Source of the DNA: Sinohyriopsis cumingii
Taxonomy: Eukaryota > Mollusca > Bivalvia > Unionida > Unionidae
Direction of reading: 5' to 3'
Assembly (NCBI GenBank): GCA_028554795.2
Contig: JAPYKE020000270.1
Location: 823,501 to 887,500, forward strand
Length of the DNA: 64,000 nt
In this document: positions 17,198-24,445 of the stretch, in pieces
How positions within the stretch are numbered: position 1 is the stretch's first letter
How the letters are laid out: the number at the start of each line of letters is the position of its first letter
Translations under genes and position numbers: made by a program
Notes under the pieces: model-generated
Told to the model about the DNA's origin: nothing
The model's input: the letters and a program-made list of their open reading frames with translations, nothing else
Databases searched by the model: none

Positions 17198-17734
17198 ATG
17201 ACCACCAAGGAAATTGAATCAGAGGTATCACCGACGTCACATCAATATCGATTCGATACCGCAAAAGAATTCTCCGCGAACTTGAAAACGCTTTCCGAAC
17301 AATACCGTGCAAAAATTAAAAAATACCGCAGAAAAATAACCGCCATCGACGCGGTCGTGTACTCGGTGTCGGGTATAGTGGCCGGTACCGGCGTCGTTTT
17401 ATCCACGGTGACCACGATAGCCCCGATCGCTGTTCCAATCGCTGTCTCCGCGATGACAACAGTTGCTGCAGTCGCCAACGCAATCACTAGAAAGATATCA
17501 TCGTGTTTTCAGAAAAAACTCAACGAGTATACAGTAAAACATCAAATAGTATCCGACGCGTACTCGAAATTATCCGGGTTGATCTCGTTGTCAATTGATA
17601 ATTTGTTCGTATCCGATGTTGAATTCTCCACGATGGTCCAGTTGTATAGCTCCGCGATGTCAAAAATCGAGGATTTTCAACTGGAAGCCGGAACCACCTG
17701 GTTGTTGAAATTAGACACTAAAGACAACGAATAA
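17198..17734 (+). CDS. Membrane protein of unknown function
   Basis: 178 residues. A basic helix (YRAKIKKYRRKIT) is followed by a long hydrophobic Val/Ala/Ile-rich region (about residues 50-95) able to form two membrane helices, then a soluble helical tail. The leader is TTAAAAACACTAGCTC, similar to other late-gene leaders here. It lies between fibre-like and penton-like genes with 5 bp to the latter. A virion membrane or entry role is possible, but nothing in the sequence fixes it. Confidence 0.5.
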   Translation: MTTKEIESEVSPTSHQYRFDTAKEFSANLKTLSEQYRAKIKKYRRKITAIDAVVYSVSGIVAGTGVVLSTVTTIAPIAVPIAVSAMTTVAAVANAITRKISSCFQKKLNEYTVKHQIVSDAYSKLSGLISLSIDNLFVSDVEFSTMVQLYSSAMSKIEDFQLEAGTTWLLKLDTKDNE

Positions 17735-17739
17735 TAATA

Positions 17740-19050
17740 ATGTCGCAGAACCCCGAAGGGTTTCAATTACTTCAGCGGATCGCGGAGAACACCACTCCGG
17801 TACAAACAAATATGATATCAATAACGTCAACGAAACCCGAATTCAGTGTGAACTTCCCATCGCCGGTTCCAGTAAAGGAAATAGCGCTGGCAAAATTGCG
17901 AGTATATCACAGTTGGCCTAATATTCGAGCGAACGCATTTAACGGACAACAACCTAATAACTCGCTGGTTTTTGCATGGACAAATAAACCCGATGGGACC
18001 CCAGACTGGAATGAGGTTACAATACCAACTGGGTCATACCAAATAGAACAAATCAATAAAGAATTTCAACGCAGGATAAAATCGATCACAGGAAAAGAAT
18101 CAAAAATCGCTATTACGGTTCATGAACCGACGTTATCGTCGACGATTGAAATAAGCACACCGGGGTATATGGTTGATATTTATAACAGTTCAATAAGAAC
18201 CATACTAGGATGGCCTAAGAATCCACCCGAGGACTTGCACACGAATGAGAAATCGTATCATGAAATTATTACCAGTTATCAAGATGATTTGTCTATTATA
18301 AAAAACACGTTATTACCCAGTTGGTTTATATTTCAAGACAGGAATACCATGCAGTGGTATTTTCAGTATAAGGAAACTCCTGAATCGCACGTCATATTAA
18401 CAGTTAATTTAAATGATATCAATAGTTTTTTTATCGAGATTAATCGTAATTACCAATTGCAACTAGAACAACTACGGAAAACAAAAGCACGAAAACACGT
18501 TGAGGTGTTAAATCAACTTATATCAGACATGGAATATATCAATGAACGAATCGTTAAAATAATATCCGCTAACAGCGATGATAATAAACAAAAATTCCTA
18601 ACCGAGTATAATATCACAGAAGCCGATTTACCCGATTTCAAGTTTCCAGGATACAACGCGCCAGAACTAAGAAAGTCTCTTAATGATGTTCTCGGTCCAT
18701 CAACTATCCTCAAACACGATAACGGAGATGGTGGTAGGCATATTGCTCCATACAACGTAAATATTGCATCGGTGATAGCGATTAATCTAGTGTGTGATGT
18801 TATCGAAGGGAGTTACCAGGTAGATACCAAGCAATCAAATCAAGCTCAACAGGGATATATCCTTTATTCGTTTTCACCAACAGCCCCTCCGGGATTTTTA
18901 ATCGTTGAGAGTCCGATTAATCCGGTCTATATGCGATGCCATGATCGGTTTTTAACGAGAATTAATTTTAAACTCACCGATCAGTCAAATAACCTAATTG
19001 ATCTACAGGAGGAGGAGTTAGTGATCACTCTGTTTGTAAGATCATTGTAA
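17740..19050 (+). CDS. Penton-like minor capsid protein of the inner element
   Basis: 436 residues. The N-terminal strands (NMISITSTKPEFSVNFPSPVPVKEIALAKLRVYHSWPNI) and the end (HDRFLTRINFKLTDQSNNLIDLQEEELVITLFVRSL) match the adintovirus single-jelly-roll penton type. An unusually long insert (about residues 190-300) contains a helical Gln/Lys-rich coiled-coil stretch. The stop TAA (19048-19050) runs into the first base of the right terminal repeat. So the last gene fills the element to its edge and its 3' end or poly(A) site must lie within the repeat or beyond. Confidence 0.7.
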   Translation: MSQNPEGFQLLQRIAENTTPVQTNMISITSTKPEFSVNFPSPVPVKEIALAKLRVYHSWPNIRANAFNGQQPNNSLVFAWTNKPDGTPDWNEVTIPTGSYQIEQINKEFQRRIKSITGKESKIAITVHEPTLSSTIEISTPGYMVDIYNSSIRTILGWPKNPPEDLHTNEKSYHEIITSYQDDLSIIKNTLLPSWFIFQDRNTMQWYFQYKETPESHVILTVNLNDINSFFIEINRNYQLQLEQLRKTKARKHVEVLNQLISDMEYINERIVKIISANSDDNKQKFLTEYNITEADLPDFKFPGYNAPELRKSLNDVLGPSTILKHDNGDGGRHIAPYNVNIASVIAINLVCDVIEGSYQVDTKQSNQAQQGYILYSFSPTAPPGFLIVESPINPVYMRCHDRFLTRINFKLTDQSNNLIDLQEEELVITLFVRSL

Positions 19051-19288
19051 GCAGCAGAGGGGGCGACGACATCGACGCGGTCGTCGATGTGCTTACCGGA
19101 CGCTGACGACGCTGGGGATCGACGCGCAGAAGGTGTTAATTAAACCAAATGACGACGCGACGATCCCCCAACGACGTCGTCGTTTTTTTTTTACCAGGCG
19201 CTGACGACACTAGATCGTTGAGTGCAGAAAGTATTAATTAAGCAAAATAACGATTGGACAAAATGTCCGATTCGCCCCCTCTGCTGCT
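19050..19288 (-). repeat. Right terminal inverted repeat of inner element (239 bp)
   Basis: Reverse complement of 4241-4479 except for two adjacent bases at the centre. There it carries a GACGTC core in place of the left repeat's GAATTC; both form the middle of a 10-bp palindrome. It is bracketed by the same 17-bp inverted repeat (19050-19066 and 19272-19288). Confidence 0.93.
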
Positions 19289-19293
19289 CCAAG
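19289..19293. repeat. Target site duplication CCAAG, right copy
   Basis: Directly follows the right terminal repeat and matches 4236-4240. Confidence 0.85.
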
Positions 19294-19760
19294 GACAGTT
19301 ACCCAAACGTTTCATCGTTGGTATTGTCGAGAATACAGCCTTCAACGGAGCTGCCGAAAAAAATCCTTTCTACTTTCAACACTTTGGCGTGTCCAAGATC
19401 GAAGTCAGTCGCGATGGCAAGACCTTGTGTACCAGACCTTTCGAACCTGACTTTGCCAAGAAGAATTACTTGAGATCGTACTTGTCCCTGTACGAAGCCA
19501 CCGGACAGTTAGGAACCAACACCAGTCACGGCATTACGTACGAGGATTATGCAGGAGGCTATGCTTTGTGGGCTTTTGATTTCACTCCAGACCAAGGCAG
19601 CGACAAGGGACATTTCCACCCTACAAAATCCGGCCAGATTCGTGTGGAAATTCAGTTTAAAAACCGAAACCCTGATGAAACGGTGAACGTCATCCTGTAT
19701 GCAGAATTCGATAATACGATAGAAATCAACAGTTTGAGAGAAGTCATCCTAGATTATTAG
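19289..19760 (+). pseudogene. Outer-element major capsid protein, 3' part
   Basis: The C-terminal 157 codons (including stop) of the F54H12.2-like double-jelly-roll MCP begun at 3394. Segments LPKRFIVGIVENTAFNG, KNPFYFQHFGVSKIEV, YLSLYEATGQ and the final TIEINSLREV are family hallmarks. The frame is open and in phase with the 5' part once one CCAAG is counted. An ATG at 19263, inside the inner terminal repeat, is in frame with it. The C-terminal half could therefore be translated separately if transcribed. No further lesions. Confidence 0.9.
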
Positions 19761-20063
19761 AAACCATGGAAGACTGTTGTCCCTCTTTAGCTAGTGGAGA
19801 AACTTTAAAGATGGAATGTGAGGAGACTGTGGAAAAATTGTTGTGTTTTGAAAAAAATTGTTTGATGTTATCATGTTGGATAATTGTTAAAAATGTTAGA
19901 GTTGTTGTTTAGTGTTAAGTGATTTTTGAATAAAAAATGTTGTGTTTTGAAAAAAAATGCCTTTGTCTTTTGTTTAGCTATAAGAATGTTGGATTGATGC
20001 TCTTTCATTTCTTACTATCCCTCTCATGACACTCACTGAACGTTGCGACTCGAAAAACCGTGC
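19761..20063 (+). other. Intergenic region after MCP
   Basis: T- and G-rich spacer with no convincing gene; a short ORF starting at 19766 has no recognisable features. An AATAAA at 19929-19934 could terminate the MCP transcript. Unlike the three genes that follow, no histone-type hairpin is visible here. Confidence 0.4.
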
Positions 20064-20100
20064 GGGGGATGTTTTCCTTCACGTCCGCGCTTTGACTTTA
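20064..20100 (+). promoter_or_regulatory. Shared upstream motif, copy 1
   Basis: GGGGGATGTTTTCCTTCACG followed by TCCGCGCTTT, 63 bp before the ATG of the small gene at 20156. The same block precedes the other two cassettes. A TTTAAG stands where copies 2 and 3 have TATAA. Confidence 0.6.
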
Positions 20101-20155
20101 AGAACCGGTTTGTTTCCAGTCTAACCATCCATTGTCGACTCATCCTCCTAAGAAG

Positions 20156-20533
20156 ATGTGTTCCAAACTAGCTAAGCTCAACGAAGCCTACGTGAATTTG
20201 CATAGGGTCAGACACAGTCTGATACCGAAGCCAGAAGAAATAGAGAATGTGAGAATGTTAAAAATCACTGAAGACCTGACAGAAGAGCTTTTCAGAGAAG
20301 AAATGAACAGGGAGAAAGAAGAATGGACAGAGAAGTACAGACTTCAGAGACAGCATCAACAGCAGCAACAACAACAACAGCAGCAACAAGAACCTGAAGC
20401 TGACAGAGGCTTTGTCGATTGTCGTATCGACACCAAAGAGTTCTTCTTCTCTTTCCGAAGAAGCAGACCTATCGCCAGAAAGTCTATCCTCAGAGGACAT
20501 CGCATTCTTAGAAACTCAAAAAGAATGCCATAG
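20156..20533 (+). CDS. Small charged helical protein with polyglutamine run (cassette A)
   Basis: 125 residues from the ATG at 20156. Helical N-terminus (KLAKLNEAYVNLHRVRHSL), an acidic/basic coiled-coil-like middle (ITEDLTEELFREEMNREKEEWTEKYRLQRQHQ), a run of about a dozen Gln, then a basic, Arg-rich C-terminus. No family recognised. It is the first of three genes in the right arm of the outer element with the same layout: motif at 20064, small protein rich in charged helices with a basic tail, and a histone-like hairpin 17 nt after the stop. A basic, possibly DNA- or nucleus-associated protein made in S phase is an inference from the 3' end. Confidence 0.6.
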   Translation: MCSKLAKLNEAYVNLHRVRHSLIPKPEEIENVRMLKITEDLTEELFREEMNREKEEWTEKYRLQRQHQQQQQQQQQQQEPEADRGFVDCRIDTKEFFFSFRRSRPIARKSILRGHRILRNSKRMP

Positions 20534-20550
20534 CAAAACAAAGAAAAAAC

Positions 20551-20590
20551 AGCCCTTTTCAGGGCTACCCAATACTCTAGAAAAGAAATA
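20551..20590 (+). promoter_or_regulatory. Histone-type 3' stem-loop, copy 1
   Basis: AGCCCTTTTCAGGGCT (20551-20566): 6-bp stem, 4-nt TTTC loop, followed by ACCCA. A purine-rich AAAAGAAAT starts 14 nt after the stem, where a histone downstream element lies. It begins 17 nt after the stop codon. This matches the replication-dependent histone mRNA 3' end (6-bp stem, UUUC-type loop, ACCCA flank, U7-binding purine box). A backup AATAAA is at 20631-20636. Confidence 0.7.
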
Positions 20591-20636
20591 ACGATCGATT
20601 TGCCAATGTGTGTAGGTAGAGTAGTGTGAAAATAAA

Positions 20637-20942
20637 CATTAACTCTTTTTAAAAAAAATGTGAGGGTATGTGTTTGTGAGTTTGTGTGTTTGTAAGTGAT
20701 CAAGTAAGTTGGTGTGGAGAGTAGATTAAAATGATGTCTTTATTTGGTGTTTGAGGTGTATATTTGGAGTTAGATTGGATTCCTTTGTGTATGTGGATAG
20801 TCTATTGAAGTGATTTACAAAAAATTTTAAAATAGTGATGGGTGGCATAAAAAAAGTGAGTAAGTGTTTCTTTTAGGCCCGCACGTTGTTGTTTTTTTTT
20901 TTTTTTGGTCATGATCTAGGTAAGATCAATTTTATGTTTTTA
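20637..20942 (+). other. Intergenic spacer between cassettes A and B
   Basis: GT/T-rich spacer with no gene. Near its end a block at about 20908-20940 (GGTCATGATCTAGGTAAGAT and onward, containing a GATCT/AGATC hairpin) is repeated at 22331-22365 ahead of cassette C. It therefore belongs to a conserved cassette leader. Confidence 0.5.
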
Positions 20943-20981
20943 GGGGGATGTTTTCCTTCACGTACGCGCTTTCACTATAAA
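20943..20981 (+). promoter_or_regulatory. Shared upstream motif, copy 2, with TATA box
   Basis: Same GGGGGATGTTTTCCTTCACG...CGCGCTTT block as at 20064 and 22366. A TATAAA at 20976-20981 follows directly. The gene starts at 21033, leaving a leader of about 25-50 nt. Confidence 0.65.
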
Positions 20982-21032
20982 TTGAAACTCGTTCGGCAGT
21001 CTAGCTACCCTTGTTGATTGATCAACACAAGA

Positions 21033-21344
21033 ATGAATAGTAGCAGAATAAGCAAACTTCTTGAACTCCAGATACATCTGGAATATGTCAGGCGCCTGGT
21101 AAATGAACTGGCTGCGGAGGCTATAATAGAAGAAGAAAGAATAAAGAAGGAAGAGGAGGAGAGAAGACAGAGGGAAGAGGAGGAAAAGAAAAGAGAAGAG
21201 AGGATGTCGTTCAATATTCCCGAGACAGAGGATTGGGGTGCTGAAGCGAATCATCCTCCCTCTTCGGCCCCCAGAAGAAAGGTGAAAGGAGACTGGGGAA
21301 GAAGATGCGTGTGTGGCGCCAGGCCAGGAAGGTGCAATCATTAG
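21033..21344 (+). CDS. Small charged coiled-coil protein (cassette B)
   Basis: 103 residues. N-terminal leucine-rich helix (ISKLLELQIHLEYVRRLVNELAAEA), then a long Glu/Lys/Arg coiled coil (EEERIKKEEEERRQREEEEKKREE). The tail contains RRCVCGARPGRCNH, a possible Cys/His metal site. No family recognised. Same promoter block and same 3' hairpin as cassettes A and C, so the three are probably ancient duplicates or a co-regulated set. The hairpin starts 28 nt after the stop. Confidence 0.6.
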   Translation: MNSSRISKLLELQIHLEYVRRLVNELAAEAIIEEERIKKEEEERRQREEEEKKREERMSFNIPETEDWGAEANHPPSSAPRRKVKGDWGRRCVCGARPGRCNH

Positions 21345-21372
21345 ATAGTTGCATCTGGAGTTAAAAAAAAAC

Positions 21373-21412
21373 AGCCCTTTTCAGGGCTACCCAATAATCT
21401 AGAAAAGAAATA
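21373..21412 (+). promoter_or_regulatory. Histone-type 3' stem-loop, copy 2
   Basis: AGCCCTTTTCAGGGCT (21373-21388) followed by ACCCA and, 14 nt later, AAAAGAAAT. About 100 bp downstream of the hairpin is also close to copy 1 (GATTTGCCAATGTGTG... AATAAA at 21455-21460). A-rich sequence precedes the stem as in histone genes. Confidence 0.7.
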
Positions 21413-21534
21413 ACTATCGATTTGCCAATGTGTGTGTAGGTAGAGTAGTGTGAAAATAAACACTAACTCTTTTTTAAGATAGTGTGAGGGTATGTGTTTG
21501 TGTGTTTGTGCTTGTAAGAGCTAAGGTATGTTTG

Positions 21535-22255
21535 TGTGAATAGTAGATTATGGGTTACTTTATTGTTTCTTAGCGTATGTGAAGAGTATAGATAGGGTTT
21601 TGTAAGCGCTCACGTACGATTGTGTGGATAGTAGATTATGGATTTGTTTATTGTTTCTTAGCGTAAGTGTTTGTGTGTTTGTGTTTGTGTGTTTGTGTTT
21701 GTACCCGCTCACGTACGATTGTGTGAATAGTAGATTATGGATTTGTTTATTGTTCTTAGCGTATGTGGAGAGTATAGTTTGGGTTTTGTAACCGCTCACG
21801 TGCGATTGTGTGGATAGTAGATTATGGATTTGTTTATTGTTTCTTAGCGTATGTGTTTGTGTGTTTGTGTTTGTGTGTTTGTGTTTGTACCCGCTCACGT
21901 ACGATTGTGTGAATAGTAGATTATGGATTTGTTTATTGTTTCTTAGCGTATGTGAAGAGTATAGTTAGTGTTTTGTAAGCGCTCACGTAAGATTGTGTGG
22001 ATAGTAGATTATGGATTTGTTTATTGTTTCTTAGCGTATGTGGAGAGTATAGTTTGGGTTTTGTAAGCGCTCACGTAAGATTGTGTGGATAGTAGATTAT
22101 GGATTTTGTTTATTGTTTCTTAGCGTATGTGGAGTTTATAGTTTGGGTTTTGTAAGCGCTCACATAAGATTGTGTGGATAGTAGATTATGGATTTTGTTT
22201 ATTGTTTCTTAGCGTATGTGGAGAGTATAGTTTGGGTTTTTATTATATGAAATGA
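21535..22255 (+). repeat. Eight-copy 88-bp minisatellite
   Basis: The phrase TAGATTATGG recurs at 21544, 21632, 21731, 21818, 21917, 22005, 22093 and 22182. Spacings are 88, 99, 87, 99, 88, 88 and 89. The two 99-bp units carry an expanded TTTGTGTG tract. Most units contain GCTCACGTACG or GCTCACGTAAG, similar to the TTCACGTACGCGC core of the cassette promoters. No genes. The region fills the space between cassettes B and C. Confidence 0.85.
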
Positions 22256-22296
22256 GAAAGAATAGTTTGGGTTTTATTATATGAAATGAAAAAGTA

Positions 22297-22404
22297 GGGG
22301 GATGTTTTCCTTCACGTCCGCGCGTTGTTTGGTCATGATCTAGGTAAGATCAATTTTATGTTTTAGGGGGATGTTTTCCTTCACGTACGCGCTTTAAGTA
22401 TAAG
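22297..22404 (+). promoter_or_regulatory. Shared upstream motif, copies 3 and 4, before cassette C
   Basis: The motif occurs twice: at 22297-22324 (a copy without a following TATA or gene) and at 22366-22395, followed by TATAAG at 22399-22404. The segment between them repeats the 20908-20942 block. The gene starts at 22456. Confidence 0.6.
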
Positions 22405-22455
22405 AACCCACAGTATTCGTCGTTCAAACCATTCTGCAAAGAATAAAAAAAGAAG

Positions 22456-22841
22456 ATGGCTTCTAACCAAATGGACAAAATACAAACATTACAAGACGTT
22501 TTAGACAACTTAGGAATGATGGAGCAGATGTTAATAAGACTGGTTAAAGACCATTATTCCTATAGTCCCCATCGTGTAAAGATGGAAATTAATAACTTAA
22601 AAAGGTAAAGGACAAGATTAGTGGTGTCATGAAAGAGATAAAGGAGGAGAAGGAGGATGAAGAGGAAAGAATAAGAATAAGCAAATGGAACGAAAAGATT
22701 GAAAAAGAAGAAGAAAATGAGAAGAGGAAGAAAGAAGAGGAGGAAGAGAAGAAGAAAGAAGAGCAGGAGAAAAAGAAAGAGAAGAAGAGAAAGAGTGTTG
22801 GAGATAAAATAAGAACTTGGTGGAGAAAAAGAAGAAATTAG
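22456..22841 (+). CDS. Small charged coiled-coil protein (cassette C), with -1 frame break
   Basis: The first 50 codons (ATG 22456, TAA 22606-22608) encode a hydrophobic/acidic helix (IQTLQDVLDNLGMMEQMLIRLVKDH). The -1 frame continues from the A5 run (22599-22603) with a long Glu/Lys/Arg coiled coil ending WWRKRRN, stop at 22839-22841. The -1 frame is closed by TAA at 22593-22595, so the switch must fall within 22596-22608. Programmed slippage, a mutation, or an assembly error in the A-run are all possible. Cassette context (motif upstream, hairpin 25 nt after the stop) shows it is one gene. Confidence 0.55.
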
Positions 22842-22866
22842 AAGCAGAAGAAGAAGAAAACCCAAA

Positions 22867-22906
22867 GACCCTTTTCAGGGCCAGCCATATTTCTCGAAAA
22901 GAGATA
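22867..22906 (+). promoter_or_regulatory. Histone-type 3' stem-loop, copy 3 (diverged)
   Basis: GACCCTTTTCAGGGCC (22867-22882): TTTC loop kept, stem with one A-C mismatch, preceded by CCCAAA and followed by AGCCA. A purine-rich CGAAAAGAGAT follows after about 13 nt. The CCAAA-type 5' flank is the form usual in animal histone genes. Confidence 0.6.
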
Positions 22907-22975
22907 GCCTTTCAATTGCCTACCCCTTTTTTTAAAAAATTTAAAAAAAAAAAAATCCCATGTTCAATTTCCCTT

Positions 22976-23170
22976 GACGCTATAAAGTCCCACCCTGTTT
23001 AAATTCCTTTGACGCTAAACCGTCCCACGATTTTTCTCCATGTTAGTTTCCCTTCACGCTAGATTGTCCCACGATTTTTCTCCATGTTAATTTTCCATTG
23101 ACGCTAGAGTGTCCCGGGTGGTTTTGTAATGCTAATTCCCATTGACGCTAAGGTATCCCCATTCACTACT
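22976..23170 (+). repeat. Subterminal tandem repeats at the right end of the outer element
   Basis: Five diverged units with core TT(G/C)ACGCTA...GTCCCA, starting near 22976, 23011, 23054, 23100 and 23144 (35-46 bp apart). The last unit runs to the inferred terminus at 23170 (CACTACT). Such repeats inside terminal inverted repeats are common in Polintons. The matching left repeat is outside the window. The 22907-22975 stretch is an A/T run with no feature. Confidence 0.65.
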
Positions 23171-23747
23171 GTTGGCTCTATAGCTGAAACAACAAACTGT
23201 ACATTCAAATTTTTTACGTATTTCGCATTGCGTTACAAAGAAAAACTGCATTTAAAGTGAATCCTCTATCCAGTTTCCATTTATAAGAAATAGGCTAAAG
23301 GACAGATAGCATCATTTTGTATCAAAATTAAATGGAAAAGTGAGAGTCACCACCTTGCACATAATTAAATTATGCATCTGAGGTTAACACATTTCTTCAT
23401 TATCTTAACGTGCATAGCAGGGTGAACATCTAGAAACCCAAAGGATATAATATTTTAACATTGTAGAAGCTTTTAAAGCAGATATAATATAGGTTTTACA
23501 TTCAATGCCCGCATTTATATCGCAATGAATTCGAAAAAGCAGGTCACCAAATGCTTGAGCTTAACATGCTTCGAGAGGCATATTTAACATTTACGGAATA
23601 CATCGACCTCATTTAAATATTCATGGTATGTAAGAAACTAAATACTAGATGTACAAAAAATACTCGTTCTCTCCTGTCACACTATCACAGATGACTTTGG
23701 AGTGATAACATTACCGGTAATGATAGTAATCCTCATCTTCATTATCC

Positions 23748-23806
<59 letters not shown>

Positions 23807-24402
23807 TTGACGTTGATTTTGTATGCAACGAAATATGTCGCAGTTGGAATATTAATAGCAGTAAAAGAAACATAAAAGCTGGAAGAACCTCAATAAATAA
23901 TCTGATGATCGGAAGTAGGAAGATGGTGCTGCATGAGATAACAGGAGATGTGCGTAATTCATAATATTTGACGGAGCAATATGCTACCCAAATAGCCAAC
24001 ACACAGATGTAGATTTAATAAGAGTGATCAAACAGTTAATGCCATGAATTATATGCCTATTAATTTAAGCAAACAATCTGACCAGGTCTAGGTAAGTGTA
24101 ATATTCAGCAATTCTACAAACCATACTGGCTAGTAAAGAGCGAATCTGAGTTGAAGAACTTGTATATCTACTTTATTCGGACAGTCACCAGAGGAAAGCA
24201 ATACTAAGTACTCAACCAATTTAGGAGTCATAAATCTGAATCCATACACCGTGTAAGTATCACGAAGCTCTACTAGAGCTCACGTAGTGCAGTCTTCTTG
24301 GAAGCTTTTAACATTTTCACTCAGAATAATGTATTCTTACCTCGAACATGCTTGTTGTCTTCAAGTTTGTGTCTGTATGTTTATGTGTAACCTCGCATGT
24401 GT

Positions 24403-24445
<43 letters not shown>

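Larger units (their letters stand above)
4241..19288. mobile_element. Inner adintovirus-like element, 15,048 bp, complete
   Basis: Defined by 239-bp inverted terminal repeats (4241-4479 and 19050-19288) and a 5-bp target duplication. It contains a full virus-like gene set: packaging ATPase, integrase, polymerase-like/helicase/HNH fusion, protease, double-jelly-roll MCP, penton-like, pVI-like, core-like and fibre-like proteins. Genes are dense, with short spacers. Most frames are intact. Two genes (zinc ribbon/PLA2 at 5192-5715 and protease at 15691-16148) need a -1 frame change at an A-run. Near-identity of the terminal repeats points to a recent insertion or to repair between the ends. Confidence 0.92.
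1..23170. mobile_element. Outer Polinton/Maverick-type element (left end outside window)
   Basis: A virus-like DNA transposon. Visible modules are a chromodomain integrase (decayed), a small membrane protein, a penton-like protein, a pVI-like protein and a double-jelly-roll MCP, in the usual Polinton order, then three small-gene cassettes and subterminal tandem repeats. The right end is placed at 23170. Homology to two other copies of the surrounding host repeat (from 38253 rightward, and inverted from 52676 leftward) resumes exactly at 23171. The last bases read CACTACT, so the element would start AGTAGTG, consistent with the AG... termini usual for Polintons. The left terminal repeat lies outside the window. 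The element is interrupted by the inner element at 4241-19288. Integrase decay says it is no longer autonomous, while several capsid frames remain open. Confidence 0.8.

Noticed and set aside
20258-20703. Minus-strand ORFs rich in Cys or Leu over cassette A
   Set aside because: Antisense of the polyglutamine and Glu/Lys-rich coding sequence.
21560-21898. 112-codon minus-strand ORF with THTNTNTQTH repeats
   Set aside because: Product of the 88-bp minisatellite.
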